From NCBI GenBank assembly GCA_964017185.1, contig OZ024870.1, positions 24,327,621 to 24,391,620 of the forward strand: a stretch of DNA of 64,000 nucleotides. Direction: 5' to 3'. Under the pieces are notes generated by a model. That model had not been told where the DNA came from. It ran no database searches and worked only from the letters and a program-made list of their open reading frames with translations. A program made the position numbers and the translations under genes. The DNA is from Rugalucina vietnamica. Taxonomy: Eukaryota; Mollusca; Bivalvia; Lucinida; Lucinidae. Positions 43,901-49,740 of this stretch are shown piece by piece (the stretch's first letter is position 1; each line of letters begins with the position of its first letter).

Positions 43901-44569
43901 AAAGTGGGATATTGCCATTGTATGTATGTATGTCAGTAGTGTTCCGCCATTGACTTATTCGCGCACCTCGTTTTAACCCTGAGTGAGTGTATTACCATAC
44001 CATCACCAGACTCCAATAATAGATCTACACTGTCCGCAACCTACCAACACCTTAACATATTTACTGTATTCTCCCATCAGTGAAGTTATCTTCTTTTTTT
44101 TAAATCTTTTTGTGAGAAGAGATGCCAGTGTTTGCCTTATGAATGCTGAGTGCCAAGCAAGGTAGCCACTGTTACCAATTTAACGTCTTTGGTATGACGC
44201 CACCCCCAAAGATCGAACCCACAACCTCCCGCTCCCAAAGCGTACATTCTAAGCATTACGCTATCGGGACCGGTATGTGTAAGCTGGGAGCCAGCAGATA
44301 ATGCAAAAATGGTGAATAGATAGCTCATTAGCTTCAAACAGGTGTGGTATTGTCAGTTTGACGTTTCACTAGTAAACTATTCTGATTCAGGAAAAAAAAG
44401 GTGTCGCGAAAACTAATGACTTTCTTGCCTTGCTTATGTTCTCAGCACCGCCTAGAGTTTGAATGGCAATATTTTTATTTTTCACGACTGCCGGATAGTC
44501 TATGCTGATAAAAGATGTATCTCTACAGTATGGTACATTCAATCTTTGGTTTGCTTCTTTCCAATCCAT
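22749..44569 (-). CDS. GTF3C5: General transcription factor IIIC subunit 5 (spliced gene, 9 coding exons)
   Basis: This gene encodes the TFIIIC63 / yeast tau-95 type subunit of TFIIIC, the nuclear factor that binds the A and B boxes of tRNA genes and recruits TFIIIB for RNA polymerase III. In other animals it sits in the A-box-binding half and pairs with GTF3C6; that is family knowledge. Seen here: nine minus-strand exons with consensus splice sites and matching phases (0,1,1,0,1,0,0,1) join to 498 codons. Family blocks appear in order: DYPAVV (residues 24-29), RPDDVYCRPV (about 61-70), MSDFQYLPV (115-123), FVNYGEP (about 208-214), GPWRAQWNKFGFDP (about 275-288), YYQL (about 382-385), CTERDGWC (408-415), then a basic run and an acidic tail ending MDIDEG. 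The start ATG has G at -3 and +4 and an in-frame TAG 36 bases upstream. The identification rests on remembered family blocks, not on a search. Confidence 0.95.
23281..23532 (-). mobile_element. Family B palindromic repeat, copy 3
   Basis: It is a reverse-orientation copy in intron 8, with the core partly deleted (one GTGGTTCTAACG joint). Confidence 0.8.
23782..23911 (-). CDS. GTF3C5: GTF3C5 exon 8, residues 405-447 plus 1 nt
   Basis: The acceptor is TATTTTTCAG and the donor A|GTAAGT, entering in phase 0 and leaving in phase 1. It encodes ETRCTERDGWCGREVIDK and a helical stretch ending VQQSFKK. The CTERDGWC block is shared with vertebrate GTF3C5. Confidence 0.94.
24018..24096 (-). pseudogene. 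Decayed tandem copy of GTF3C5 exon 8
   Basis: It matches exon 8 over the stretch AGAGAGGTGATTGACAA and keeps a TTTCAG acceptor. The reading frame is broken and the CTERDGWC block is lost, and no matching donor is visible. It lies about 170 bp on the 5' side of the true exon. Confidence 0.8.
24125..25150 (+). mobile_element. Retroelement-like repeat, unclassified
   Basis: A 135-codon open stretch (24132-24536) reads LSEPEFYGDLVYKFKK and NPIMVDNYAAFFNCKPVG; it looks like an interspersed-repeat reading frame, not a host exon. The stretch from 25090 (GGAGTGGGAATCTCTTTCTG) recurs at about 57745-57810, so at least that part is repetitive. I cannot assign a superfamily. Confidence 0.5.
25462..25695 (-). 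mobile_element. Family A foldback MITE, copy 11, between 30-bp perfect direct repeats
   Basis: It is a full element with a TTCGCGGTAGCCGCGAA centre. The 30 bases at 25432-25461 recur identically at 25696-25725. Confidence 0.92.
25994..26219 (+). mobile_element. Family A foldback MITE, copy 12 (shortened stem)
   Basis: The palindrome is cut to GATCAGCTACTGCACAGCTG with part of one arm missing. About 230 bp to its left and 17 bp to its right lie two copies of a 37-bp repeat (25726-25762 and 26236-26271, sharing CTGTCTGTATCATATTC). Confidence 0.78.
26741..27400 (-). mobile_element. Family B palindromic repeat, copy 4, split by a LINE fragment
   Basis: The family right end is at 26741-26795 and the rest at 27180-27400. 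The LINE fragment at 26796-27179 lies between the TATAT and ATAGTAAAAC joints. Confidence 0.78.
26796..27179 (-). mobile_element. LINE 3'-end fragment inserted into a family B element
   Basis: The minus strand encodes a reverse-transcriptase C-terminus with the zinc-knuckle pattern CTKCSTGAIEDEQHFLMEC. The 5' junction carries repeats of CTTGTAT (27152-27179). Family B sequence resumes on both sides (26741-26795 and 27180-27400). Confidence 0.8.
27512..27740 (+). mobile_element. Family A foldback MITE, copy 13 (TGTGC stem)
   Basis: It has a perfect palindrome CAGCTGTGCAG / CTGCACAGCTG near 27678. The outer ends are diverged. Confidence 0.82.
28467..28701 (-). mobile_element. Family A foldback MITE, copy 14
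   Basis: It is a full element with an AATT direct repeat on both sides. The palindrome has small mismatches (CTTCCCACTAACTGCGAAG). Confidence 0.85.
28790..28890 (+). mobile_element. Probable SINE fragment
   Basis: GGTGGCTGACAGACTGGAGC, AAGGTTTGAAACC and TGTGTCCTTGAACAACAC match the order of A box, B box and tail seen in the other SINEs. Confidence 0.6.
28976..29209 (-). mobile_element. Family A foldback MITE, copy 15 (TGTGC stem)
   Basis: It has outer repeats and the palindrome GATGTGCAGTAACTGCACAGC. It lies 274 bp from copy 14, with a SINE between them. Confidence 0.82.
29577..29705. repeat. Long near-perfect palindrome
   Basis: Arms of about 57 bp (TTCTAGATGGAAGTTTCC inward to GCTGAGCGGAACC) fold back around a loop of about 13 bases near 29640. 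It is probably the core of a foldback repeat. Confidence 0.88.
29820..30085 (+). mobile_element. Family B palindromic repeat, copy 5
   Basis: It is a well-kept copy; the core palindrome AGAACCGCCTTGCCAAGGCG is centred near 29947. Confidence 0.86.
30173..31515 (+). mobile_element. Family B repeat, copy 6, split by a 1.13-kb TIR element
   Basis: The family start is at 30173-30201 (CTTGCCCATGCAATATA) and the rest at 31333-31515 (CGTTAGAACCGCCTCG, TATATAAAAGTGGGG). The core has lost its second arm. Confidence 0.78.
30202..31332. mobile_element. 1.13-kb non-coding TIR element with TA-type target duplication
   Basis: The ends are CTTAAGGAATTAAAATACGC and its near inverse (GCGTTTCTTTATTCCTTAAG). 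TATA lies on both sides, as expected for a TA-inserting Tc1/mariner-like element. The interior has more ACG and CGT words than its surroundings and no long ORF. It sits inside a family B copy. Confidence 0.82.
32572..32815 (+). mobile_element. Family A foldback MITE, copy 16 (TGTGC stem)
   Basis: It has a perfect palindrome near 32745. A short direct duplication (ACTCACAGAAGAAGACTCT) sits in the long arm at 32622-32657. The left outer repeat is mostly lost. Confidence 0.8.
33293..33352. repeat. Short inverted repeat
   Basis: CTTCTTGAATGAGCCT and AGGCTCATTCAAGAAG pair across about 28 bases. Confidence 0.7.
33608..33828 (-). mobile_element. Family A foldback MITE, copy 17
   Basis: It has outer repeats and a palindrome with mismatches (CTTCGCAGTAACCACAAAG). 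Confidence 0.8.
34002..34235 (-). mobile_element. Family A foldback MITE, copy 18 (TGTGC stem)
   Basis: It has a perfect palindrome near 34068 and an ATTT direct repeat on both sides. Confidence 0.85.
34495..34766 (-). mobile_element. Family B palindromic repeat, copy 7
   Basis: It is a reverse copy with a diverged core (GAACCGCCTCGGCCAGGCTG near 34625) and the end TGCATGGGCAAGT near 34750. Confidence 0.8.
35313..35546 (-). mobile_element. Family A foldback MITE, copy 19
   Basis: It is a full, well-kept element with a TTCGCGGTAACCGCGAA centre and an AAAT direct repeat on both sides. Confidence 0.9.
36343..36583 (-). mobile_element. Family A foldback MITE, copy 20 (diverged TGTGC stem)
   Basis: The palindrome CAGCTGTGCAGTACCTGCAAAGCTG is imperfect and the left end is diverged. 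It lies 54 bp from copy 21. Confidence 0.76.
36638..36871 (-). mobile_element. Family A foldback MITE, copy 21
   Basis: It is a full, well-kept element with a TTCGCGGTAACCGCGAA centre and an ATTT direct repeat on both sides. Confidence 0.9.
37775..37835 (-). pseudogene. Decayed partial copy of GTF3C5 exon 7
   Basis: The minus-strand reading ECFSDKVPVHSLSCYK resembles exon 7 (QYFPDKVPVQRLTYYQ). No acceptor or donor is kept. It directly abuts a family A MITE at 37842, so the copy was probably broken around that insertion. Confidence 0.7.
37842..38074 (+). mobile_element. Family A foldback MITE, copy 22, beside a decayed exon 7 copy
   Basis: It is a full element in intron 7. Its left neighbour is the broken copy of GTF3C5 exon 7; the true exon 7 begins 61 bp to its right. 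Confidence 0.86.
38135..38251 (-). CDS. GTF3C5: GTF3C5 exon 7, residues 366-404
   Basis: The acceptor is CATTACCAG and the donor AAG|GTAGGT, phase 0 on both sides, 39 codons. It encodes YFPDKVPVQRLTYYQL and a helix ending ELIHANDGK, matching the family segment just before the CTERDGWC block. Confidence 0.93.
38274..38438 (+). mobile_element. Family A foldback MITE, copy 23, cut at the palindrome centre
   Basis: The left half is intact as far as GATCAGCTGTGCAGT. The sequence then switches to unrelated DNA exactly at the hairpin loop. Confidence 0.82.
38661..39500. mobile_element. Foldback element ending ATGCCCCCAACT, with three internal tandem repeats
   Basis: The left end is ATGCCCCCAACT; the right end is AACTTCTTCGAAGTTGGGGG, which is itself a hairpin. 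Inside, three units of about 180-190 bp recur, marked by AGGAGGAGTTGCGCACACA at about 38838, 39020 and 39211. It lies in intron 6 of GTF3C5. Confidence 0.8.
39548..39634 (-). pseudogene. Tandem duplicate of the exon 6 end, including its splice donor
   Basis: It repeats the bases from 39637 upward at an 89-bp offset, with few mismatches, including AATGCTCAGAATAAG and a GTAGAT donor. Used as exon read-through it would be out of frame, so it looks like a dead copy or an alternative donor. Confidence 0.85.
39641..39798 (-). CDS. GTF3C5: GTF3C5 exon 6, residues 313-365
   Basis: The acceptor is TTCTGTTTTAG and the donor AAG|GTAGGT. It encodes a Gln- and Lys-rich linker ending AGNNAQNK. The last 70 or so bases and the donor are duplicated immediately downstream. 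Reading through the donor shifts into a frame that soon stops, so the first donor must be the functional one. Confidence 0.9.
40093..40300 (-). CDS. GTF3C5: GTF3C5 exon 5, residues 244-312 plus 1 nt (core family block)
   Basis: The acceptor is CATTTTGCAG and the donor GTAAGT. It encodes LFDEKPLYLK and the most diagnostic family stretch, GPWRAQWNKFGFDPTKN, then AKIYQTLDFRVRT. This region corresponds to the C-terminal DNA-binding half in relatives. Confidence 0.96.
40661..40794 (-). CDS. GTF3C5: GTF3C5 exon 4, residues 199-243
   Basis: The acceptor is GTTACTGCAG and the donor AAG|GTAATC, entering in phase 1 and leaving in phase 0. It encodes RTIYTIFVNYGEPVPEVP followed by a basic linker ending VQIKK. 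Confidence 0.92.
41275..41495. repeat. Two 109-bp direct repeats in GTF3C5 intron 3
   Basis: GAGGGTGCTATTCT and CGATCATATTACCCTCTGA recur at a 109-bp offset. The second copy carries TGACGTCA; the first has TGACATCA. Confidence 0.82.
41628..41882 (-). CDS. GTF3C5: GTF3C5 exon 3, residues 114-198 plus 1 nt
   Basis: The acceptor is TTCTCTTTCAG and the donor ACAG|GTATTG, phase 1 on both sides. It encodes MSDFQYLPV, then MPPLVFSRVDTPCDFLIRP and the HKEGYKNP block that is conserved in the family. Confidence 0.94.
41924..42160 (+). mobile_element. Family B palindromic repeat, copy 8
   Basis: It lies in GTF3C5 intron 2. The core is shortened: ACGTTCCCACAATCTAAG then AACGAGTACACACAATC. Confidence 0.8.
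42501..42699 (-). CDS. GTF3C5: GTF3C5 exon 2, residues 48-113 plus 1 nt
   Basis: The acceptor is TTGTTCCAG and the donor CAAG|GTACCT, phase 1. It encodes WRPDDVYCRPVYGDRHKA, a basic RRRRKK stretch, and VEIMGTIQVVYKFQ, all typical of the N-terminal dimerisation region of this family. Confidence 0.93.
43027..43180 (+). mobile_element. tRNA-derived SINE
   Basis: The A box TGGCCTAATGGTAGAGC and B box GGGTTCGATTTCC are spaced as in tRNA genes. A tail contains CCTTGAGCAAGGCACATT. It lies in GTF3C5 intron 1. Confidence 0.85.
44190..44280 (-). mobile_element. tRNA-derived SINE (head region)
   Basis: The minus strand reads GATAGCGTAATGCTTAGA (A box region) and GTGGGTTCGATC (B box). It lies in GTF3C5 intron 1. 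Confidence 0.78.
44285..44395 (+). mobile_element. Very short LINE 3' UTR remnant
   Basis: GTCAGTTTGACGTTTCACTA followed by GTAAACTATTCTGATTCAG matches the reverse complement of the LINE 3' end at 49741-49800. It lies just inside intron 1 of GTF3C5. Confidence 0.7.
44429..44569 (-). CDS. GTF3C5: GTF3C5 exon 1 (coding part), residues 1-47
   Basis: It starts at the ATG at 44569-44567 in a good Kozak context and carries the N-terminal block ISIDYPAVVKNKN. The exon ends AAG with the intron starting GCAAGA, so intron 1 looks like a GC-AG intron. Joining here to exon 2 gives the family block with no gap (GGAENISK then VHAECNKR). No GT donor nearby both keeps frame and fits a consensus. Confidence 0.88.
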
Positions 44570-45055
44570 CACTAATGCGGGGTTGGTTAGCGCACTATAT
44601 TGCTATTGACATAGACACCGTTCACTGGCAGATTCAGATTCTTTTCGGGGACATCGTTGCAAATCGAGACAGTTTGCCAATTTGGACAGAAAATGCCAAC
44701 GCCGATCTCATACATATTTTCTTATTATCTTTTTTCATCATGGCAAAATTTACATTTTTCAACTGATGCATCAGTATTCATTTGAATATGCATATGCCCA
44801 ATGTTAATGGTTTAGTTTTTTTTTCATCCTATATTCAGATATTATGCGTACATGTAGGTTTTAAGGCATAACAACCTATGCTGGCAAAGTGGGTTATTTT
44901 ACCATTCAATACTTTATTTAGTCCAGCAAAGGTATAGCACAACATAAGCTTCTTCTTGTATGCGTATTAACTTCCAATAAGGAATACCAGACTTTTGTCT
45001 GTAATCTTCTTAGGACAGTTCTTATAACTTTTATTATTTACACTAAACATATATC
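44570..45055 (-). promoter_or_regulatory. Upstream flank / presumed promoter region of GTF3C5
   Basis: No gene is seen between the GTF3C5 start codon and the LINE fragment beginning near 45060. The promoter and 5' UTR should lie here, but I see no clear TATA box or other diagnostic element. Confidence 0.35.
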
Positions 45056-45059
45056 CATG

Positions 45060-46145
45060 AGGGCGTGTGCTGAATGGTATTTACACTAAGTCTTGTTGTG
45101 GTGAGTGGTGACTACTTACACCTCGTGGAAAACAGTTGGGATCACTGTTGTACTTCCTGCGGGCCTATCTCTGTTTCAACTTGTGCAGTCGCGCTAGATG
45201 GAGTCTTTGACACAATTCAGTTGAAGCTTTTTCTATTGTTGTTGTCAGCTCCCTTTTTCCAGTAAGACACGCAAAACTCGAACAGTCTAGGATCAGACTC
45301 ACTAATTTATCCTTTGTATTGAAGTTTGACTGCCACACTTTAGCCCCAATTTATTTCACGATTAAAGCTCTGATTTCTTCAAGATACATTTTCCTTTCAT
45401 AAAACAAAGCTGGGCATTCAAGTAACATATGTATTATATCCTCAATTTCAATTCTACAGCATTGCACTTTCAAAGTTATTGAATTTATTTCTGTTTGACT
45501 GTAGCAGATACGTACCCGTGAGCCTTCTAGACTTTGTAATACCCTTTCTCACATCTGTTACACTTTAGCCCCAATTTATTTCACGATTAAAGCTCTGATT
45601 TCTTCAAGATACGTTTTCCTTTTATAAAACAAAGCTGGGCATTCAAGTAACATATGCATTATATCCTCAATTTCAATTCTACAGCATTTACAGGTTGCAC
45701 TTTCAGAGTTATTGAATTTATTTCTGTTTGACTGTAGCAGATACGTACCCGTGAGCCTTCTAGACTCACATCTGTTACAGTAGATTCAAGTGCAGACCAC
45801 ATGGAGTGAGTTTGACTTATTTTCATTGAACAAATTTTCATGTATTTCAGGGTGGATTTTCTTGAGCTTCTTTTTGTAGTGTTTCAGTCCAATATTTATT
45901 TACAGCGGTTTTGACTTGAAGTTTCCATTGCTTTTTTCACTAAGATACTGTAAGTTTGGTAGGTACGTTTAATATACTGGTTTAAAATGCCTTGTACTCT
46001 GCTATAGTAACTTTGGTTATTGTCCAGATTACAGCAATTTCTCTGACTGTCAATTCACTTATAGTTTTGTTGTCTGGGGTTAAAACATCATATAGCAGGA
46101 TTAGATGACGTTTATGCAGTTCTGCCTCAGCTAGAAACTAAAGAG
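45060..46145 (-). mobile_element. LINE C-terminal fragment with internal tandem duplication
   Basis: Minus-strand frames give ELHKRHLILLYDVL, LTGTYLLQSNRNKFN and CKCCRIEIEDI..LLEC, the region after reverse transcriptase in many non-LTR elements. About 228 bp (45340-45567) is repeated in tandem at 45568-45800. The first copy has lost 8 bases around the CxC motif. Confidence 0.78.
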
Positions 46146-46699
46146 TTCTTTATAAGGTGATTCATCTGAGAAAGAAATCAACACCGGGCTCAGTCATTGA
46201 AGTTAAACGCTATATAGGTTTTCGTAATATACTTAGCGATGTGTAAATCTTATCAAACTATCCAATTGTTTGAAACATAATTGTTGATAAGAGAACATAC
46301 ATGTATCTATATGCCTGTAGTATTAAGTCCGCCACATTAAAGGTGATGTTCTCTTTCGAATTCACATTCACAAGATTCACTCTGATTCGGTGTCACTTGA
46401 GAAAGACATTTGACCCCAACACCTAACTTAAGAAGTATTCTTCTGGAGCACAATTTTCTCTACCAAAGTCAGTATAGTTTAACTTATAATTGACTGTGGG
46501 CAAGAAGTAGAATTCCATTCTGTGCAGAAAAGTGATCTTACTCATATTGAGAGGCTATCAAGAAATCTGTGCTTTGCAATTCATAGAGAGAGGCTTAAGA
46601 AATTGAACGAGGTGTGAAGATTTTCCAGTTTCTATCCATTTGAAGCATGGAAAAGTTAAATGTGTAGATGCAATAAATCCTAATGCTGCATTAGTGTAT

Positions 46700-47285
46700 A
46701 TATAGACATATCCCATCAAAGACTAGTCGTTCAGTTTCCTCAGTCCCATGGTTACCGCTTGAAATAAGAAAAAAGATTCGCAGAAAAAATGCAACTCACG
46801 CTAAAGCAAAGAAAACTGGGAGTGCACAATTTAGAACAAAATTTGAAACTTTGAGAAGTTGTATGTAAATAACTTGGTTGGAGATGTTAAGGCTAATCCA
46901 AGGGATTTTTATCGATACATAAATAGTCAGAAAAAAGATGCTCAAGGTATCCCCCCTTTGAAAAAGAGAAATGGAGGTGGTCTTGCTGAATCAGATTTTG
47001 AAAAGGCTGGTGAATTCAATGGTCAGTTAACGGAAGTGTTCACCAAAACTGAACATAGCCAGTCCCTCTTTTGAATAGAAAAGCCCCGTTCATGGAAGAA
47101 ATAGTGGTATCCAAAGAAGGTTCTCAAAGGTTTGAACCCGTCGAAAGCTTTAGGCTCCGACGAGCTTCATCCCAGAGTCCTTAAGGAATTAGCATCTGAG
47201 CTAGGTCCAGTATTTGCACATCTTTTTCAACAGTCAATAGACTCGGGTGAATGAATGTAAAGAATGGTCTTCAGCAAATTGCCTA
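46700..47285 (+). mobile_element. Partial LINE copy, plus strand, same family as 49741-52585
   Basis: It contains PRDFYRYINSQKKDAQG, NGGGLAESDFEKAGEF and KALGSDELHPRVLKEL with frameshifts and stops. It breaks off where the minus-strand relative reads KEWSLAN. It covers only the linker between endonuclease and reverse transcriptase. Confidence 0.88.
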
Positions 47286-47399
47286 TAAGTTTCTAATTTT
47301 TCATCCGATTTCGTTACTACTGTAAGTATGTGCTCCCAGTGTTTGGAGGTTAATATATACAAAAGAAAGAAAGCAAGTACCTATCTATCTCTAACTATC

Positions 47400-49740
47400 T
47401 CTATATACTGTCATACGTCCTCGCGGACATTCTAGGCAGGGTTGCGCATGGTCCGCCACCACCAGACAGCCCAAAAGGACGAAAACCTAGACAAGAACCA
47501 AGTGTGACAGCGAAGGACGAAAACAGACGACAGGCCAAAACAGACGAGAGCAGCCAAAATCAGGCCAAAAACAAGCCCCTCGGGGATCAAGGCCGAGAGC
47601 GCTGCAGCTTACAGACAGCAGCCTTAAAGGTATCCAAGCTCTGTAAGCAAACAATAGACCCGGGGAGGGCACTCCACCGAACAACGGCAAAGGGGAAAAA
47701 TGAATACTTGTAAACATCTGTCGATGTGGACACCTGCCTGAAGGCCACAGAATGGCAGCATCTAGAGATCCCGCCGTCACACTGCACAGAATCCGGGAGA
47801 GGGACCGCAACCAACCCACACACAATCTTATAAAAGAGGCAAAGGCGGGCATCTGCCCGTCTTTGTTCCAATGTTCTCCATCCGAGCTTGTCCAACACCC
47901 CAGTCACAGATGCCCTGCGATCAAAGTTGCTAATGGTCCAGCGTGCAGCCCTTCGCTGGACCATTTCAACCTTGGAAACGCGGTCCCCGGCATGCGGGCC
48001 CAACACCGCAGATGCATACTCCAACTGGGGTCTGACTAGGGTGTTATAGGCTGACTCCCCGACTTCCTGTCCCCCACCCCCAACGCCACGTCGGATGCAG
48101 CCAAGAGACCGGCCTGCACCACCACAACTCGATCAATGTGGGAGGTCCATGAGATATTGCTTCTAATGTCAACGCCAAGGTGTCTAGCACAGGTGACAGT
48201 CTCCAACACCCGGCCATGGAGAATGTATTCTGATTTAATGGGGCTTTTGGAACCTGTCACCTGTACCACTTGGCATTTTGAGGTATTGAACTGCATATCC
48301 CACTTCTTCTCCCACACTGATAGCGAGCCGAGATCCCTCCGAAGTGCCGAGCCGTACCCCCCCTGTGAGACACAGAGCAGCGCCATCTGCAAAAAGGCGT
48401 ACTTGGGAAGAGTTTCCATCGGGCAAGTCATTTATATATGCGAGGAAAAGAATCGGACCCAACACAGACCCCTGGGGGACACCTGAACCTACTGGTATAG
48501 AGTCCGACTCCTCCCCATCAATGACCACCCGCTGGGATCCACTCCCAAGGAAAGCTTGAATCCAGCTCAGCACTTAACCTCTTATTCCATATTTGTGCAG
48601 CCTCCAGAGGAGTATGCTGTAGTTGACTTTGTCGAAAGCCTTAGAGAAATCTAGAAGCATCACATCAGTCTGTTTCCTCGCATTTGCATTCCTTGCAATG
48701 TCCTCAATCATCATGACCAGCTGTGCTTCACAGGATCTTTTCTCCCTGAAACCATGTTGAGGTCATACATGATTCCCCGTGCATCTACATGTTTAACAAT
48801 GTTTGATGCCAGGATGTGCTCTAGAACCCTGCAGAGAATGCAAGTGAGAGAAATGGGTCTATAATCAGCCGCAGAGGACCTGTCCCTCCTCCTGAAGACC
48901 CGCACCACGCCAGCCGCAACCCAGCCAAAAGGCAGCTTTCCTGACCGGAGAGACCTTTCAAAAATAAATTTTATGACTGGTGTCATCCCACCCCGAGCTC
49001 CTTCAGTAACAGAGGCCTGAGCTGATCTTGTCCAGCGCCCACCCACCCCCGGGCTTGAGGCCCCCCAAAAGCCTGAGGATGCCATTTAGAGAGATTTCTA
49101 AGTCCGGCACGACTGGTACAGAGCTAAGGTTAGTGTCTGAAACTGATCCGAGGGGTAAACTGCCTTCATCAACCAAGTCCTGAACTTTCATTTGGGCCAA
49201 ACGGGACAGGGACAGTGGTGATTTACATTTTAAGACCGACTGGAACCGTCGGCTGCAGAGGTTGGCTTTTGCATGGGTCTCTGTGAAAAGGGTGTCATTT
49301 TCTTTTAGGGGAGGTATGCCTTCCCGGTCTCGCCTGGAGCTTTTCAAAAAGGAAAAGAGCCCTTTTCCACCACAGGCTCCGCCGCTCCCAGAAAGCGCCA
49401 AGAGACCATCCAGATAGCCATTGTATGTCGTTCCGATTTTCTTTTTGTTTTTTGGCGTAAGGCCAGAAACTGATCACGTACTTTTCGATCACCTTTCTTC
49501 CTGTACCGGGTATACAGGCCATCTCTTTTCCCAACCAAGCGCCTGATCCCTTGGGTTATCCAAGGAAGAGACGATTCACCCCGGACAAGCTCAGATGGGA
49601 CGCAATCTCAACACAACTTATTCAGAGCACTGGTGAAGTGCCGCCACAACACTTCCACTGATCCTCCAGAGCTAGATTTGATAAAGGACTTGAAATTGTT
49701 TTAAGTTTGAGTTCCAGGGCTGGCCAGTCTGCTTTTCCGA
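47400..49740 (-). mobile_element. GC-rich CR1/Jockey-like LINE, broken
   Basis: On the minus strand it runs from LYTRYRKKGDRKVRDQF (about 49510) through [41 protein letters not shown] and a C-terminus ending near 47587. The reverse-transcriptase FADD box is FADG, so a catalytic aspartate is lost, and frameshifts are present. Its GC content is clearly higher than its surroundings. The 3' tail is a run of TATCTC-like repeats near 47378-47405. Confidence 0.85.

Noticed and set aside
47487-47852. 121-codon minus-strand ORF in the GC-rich LINE
   Set aside because: It overlaps the better-supported reverse-transcriptase C-terminal frame (47587-48024) and shows no family features.
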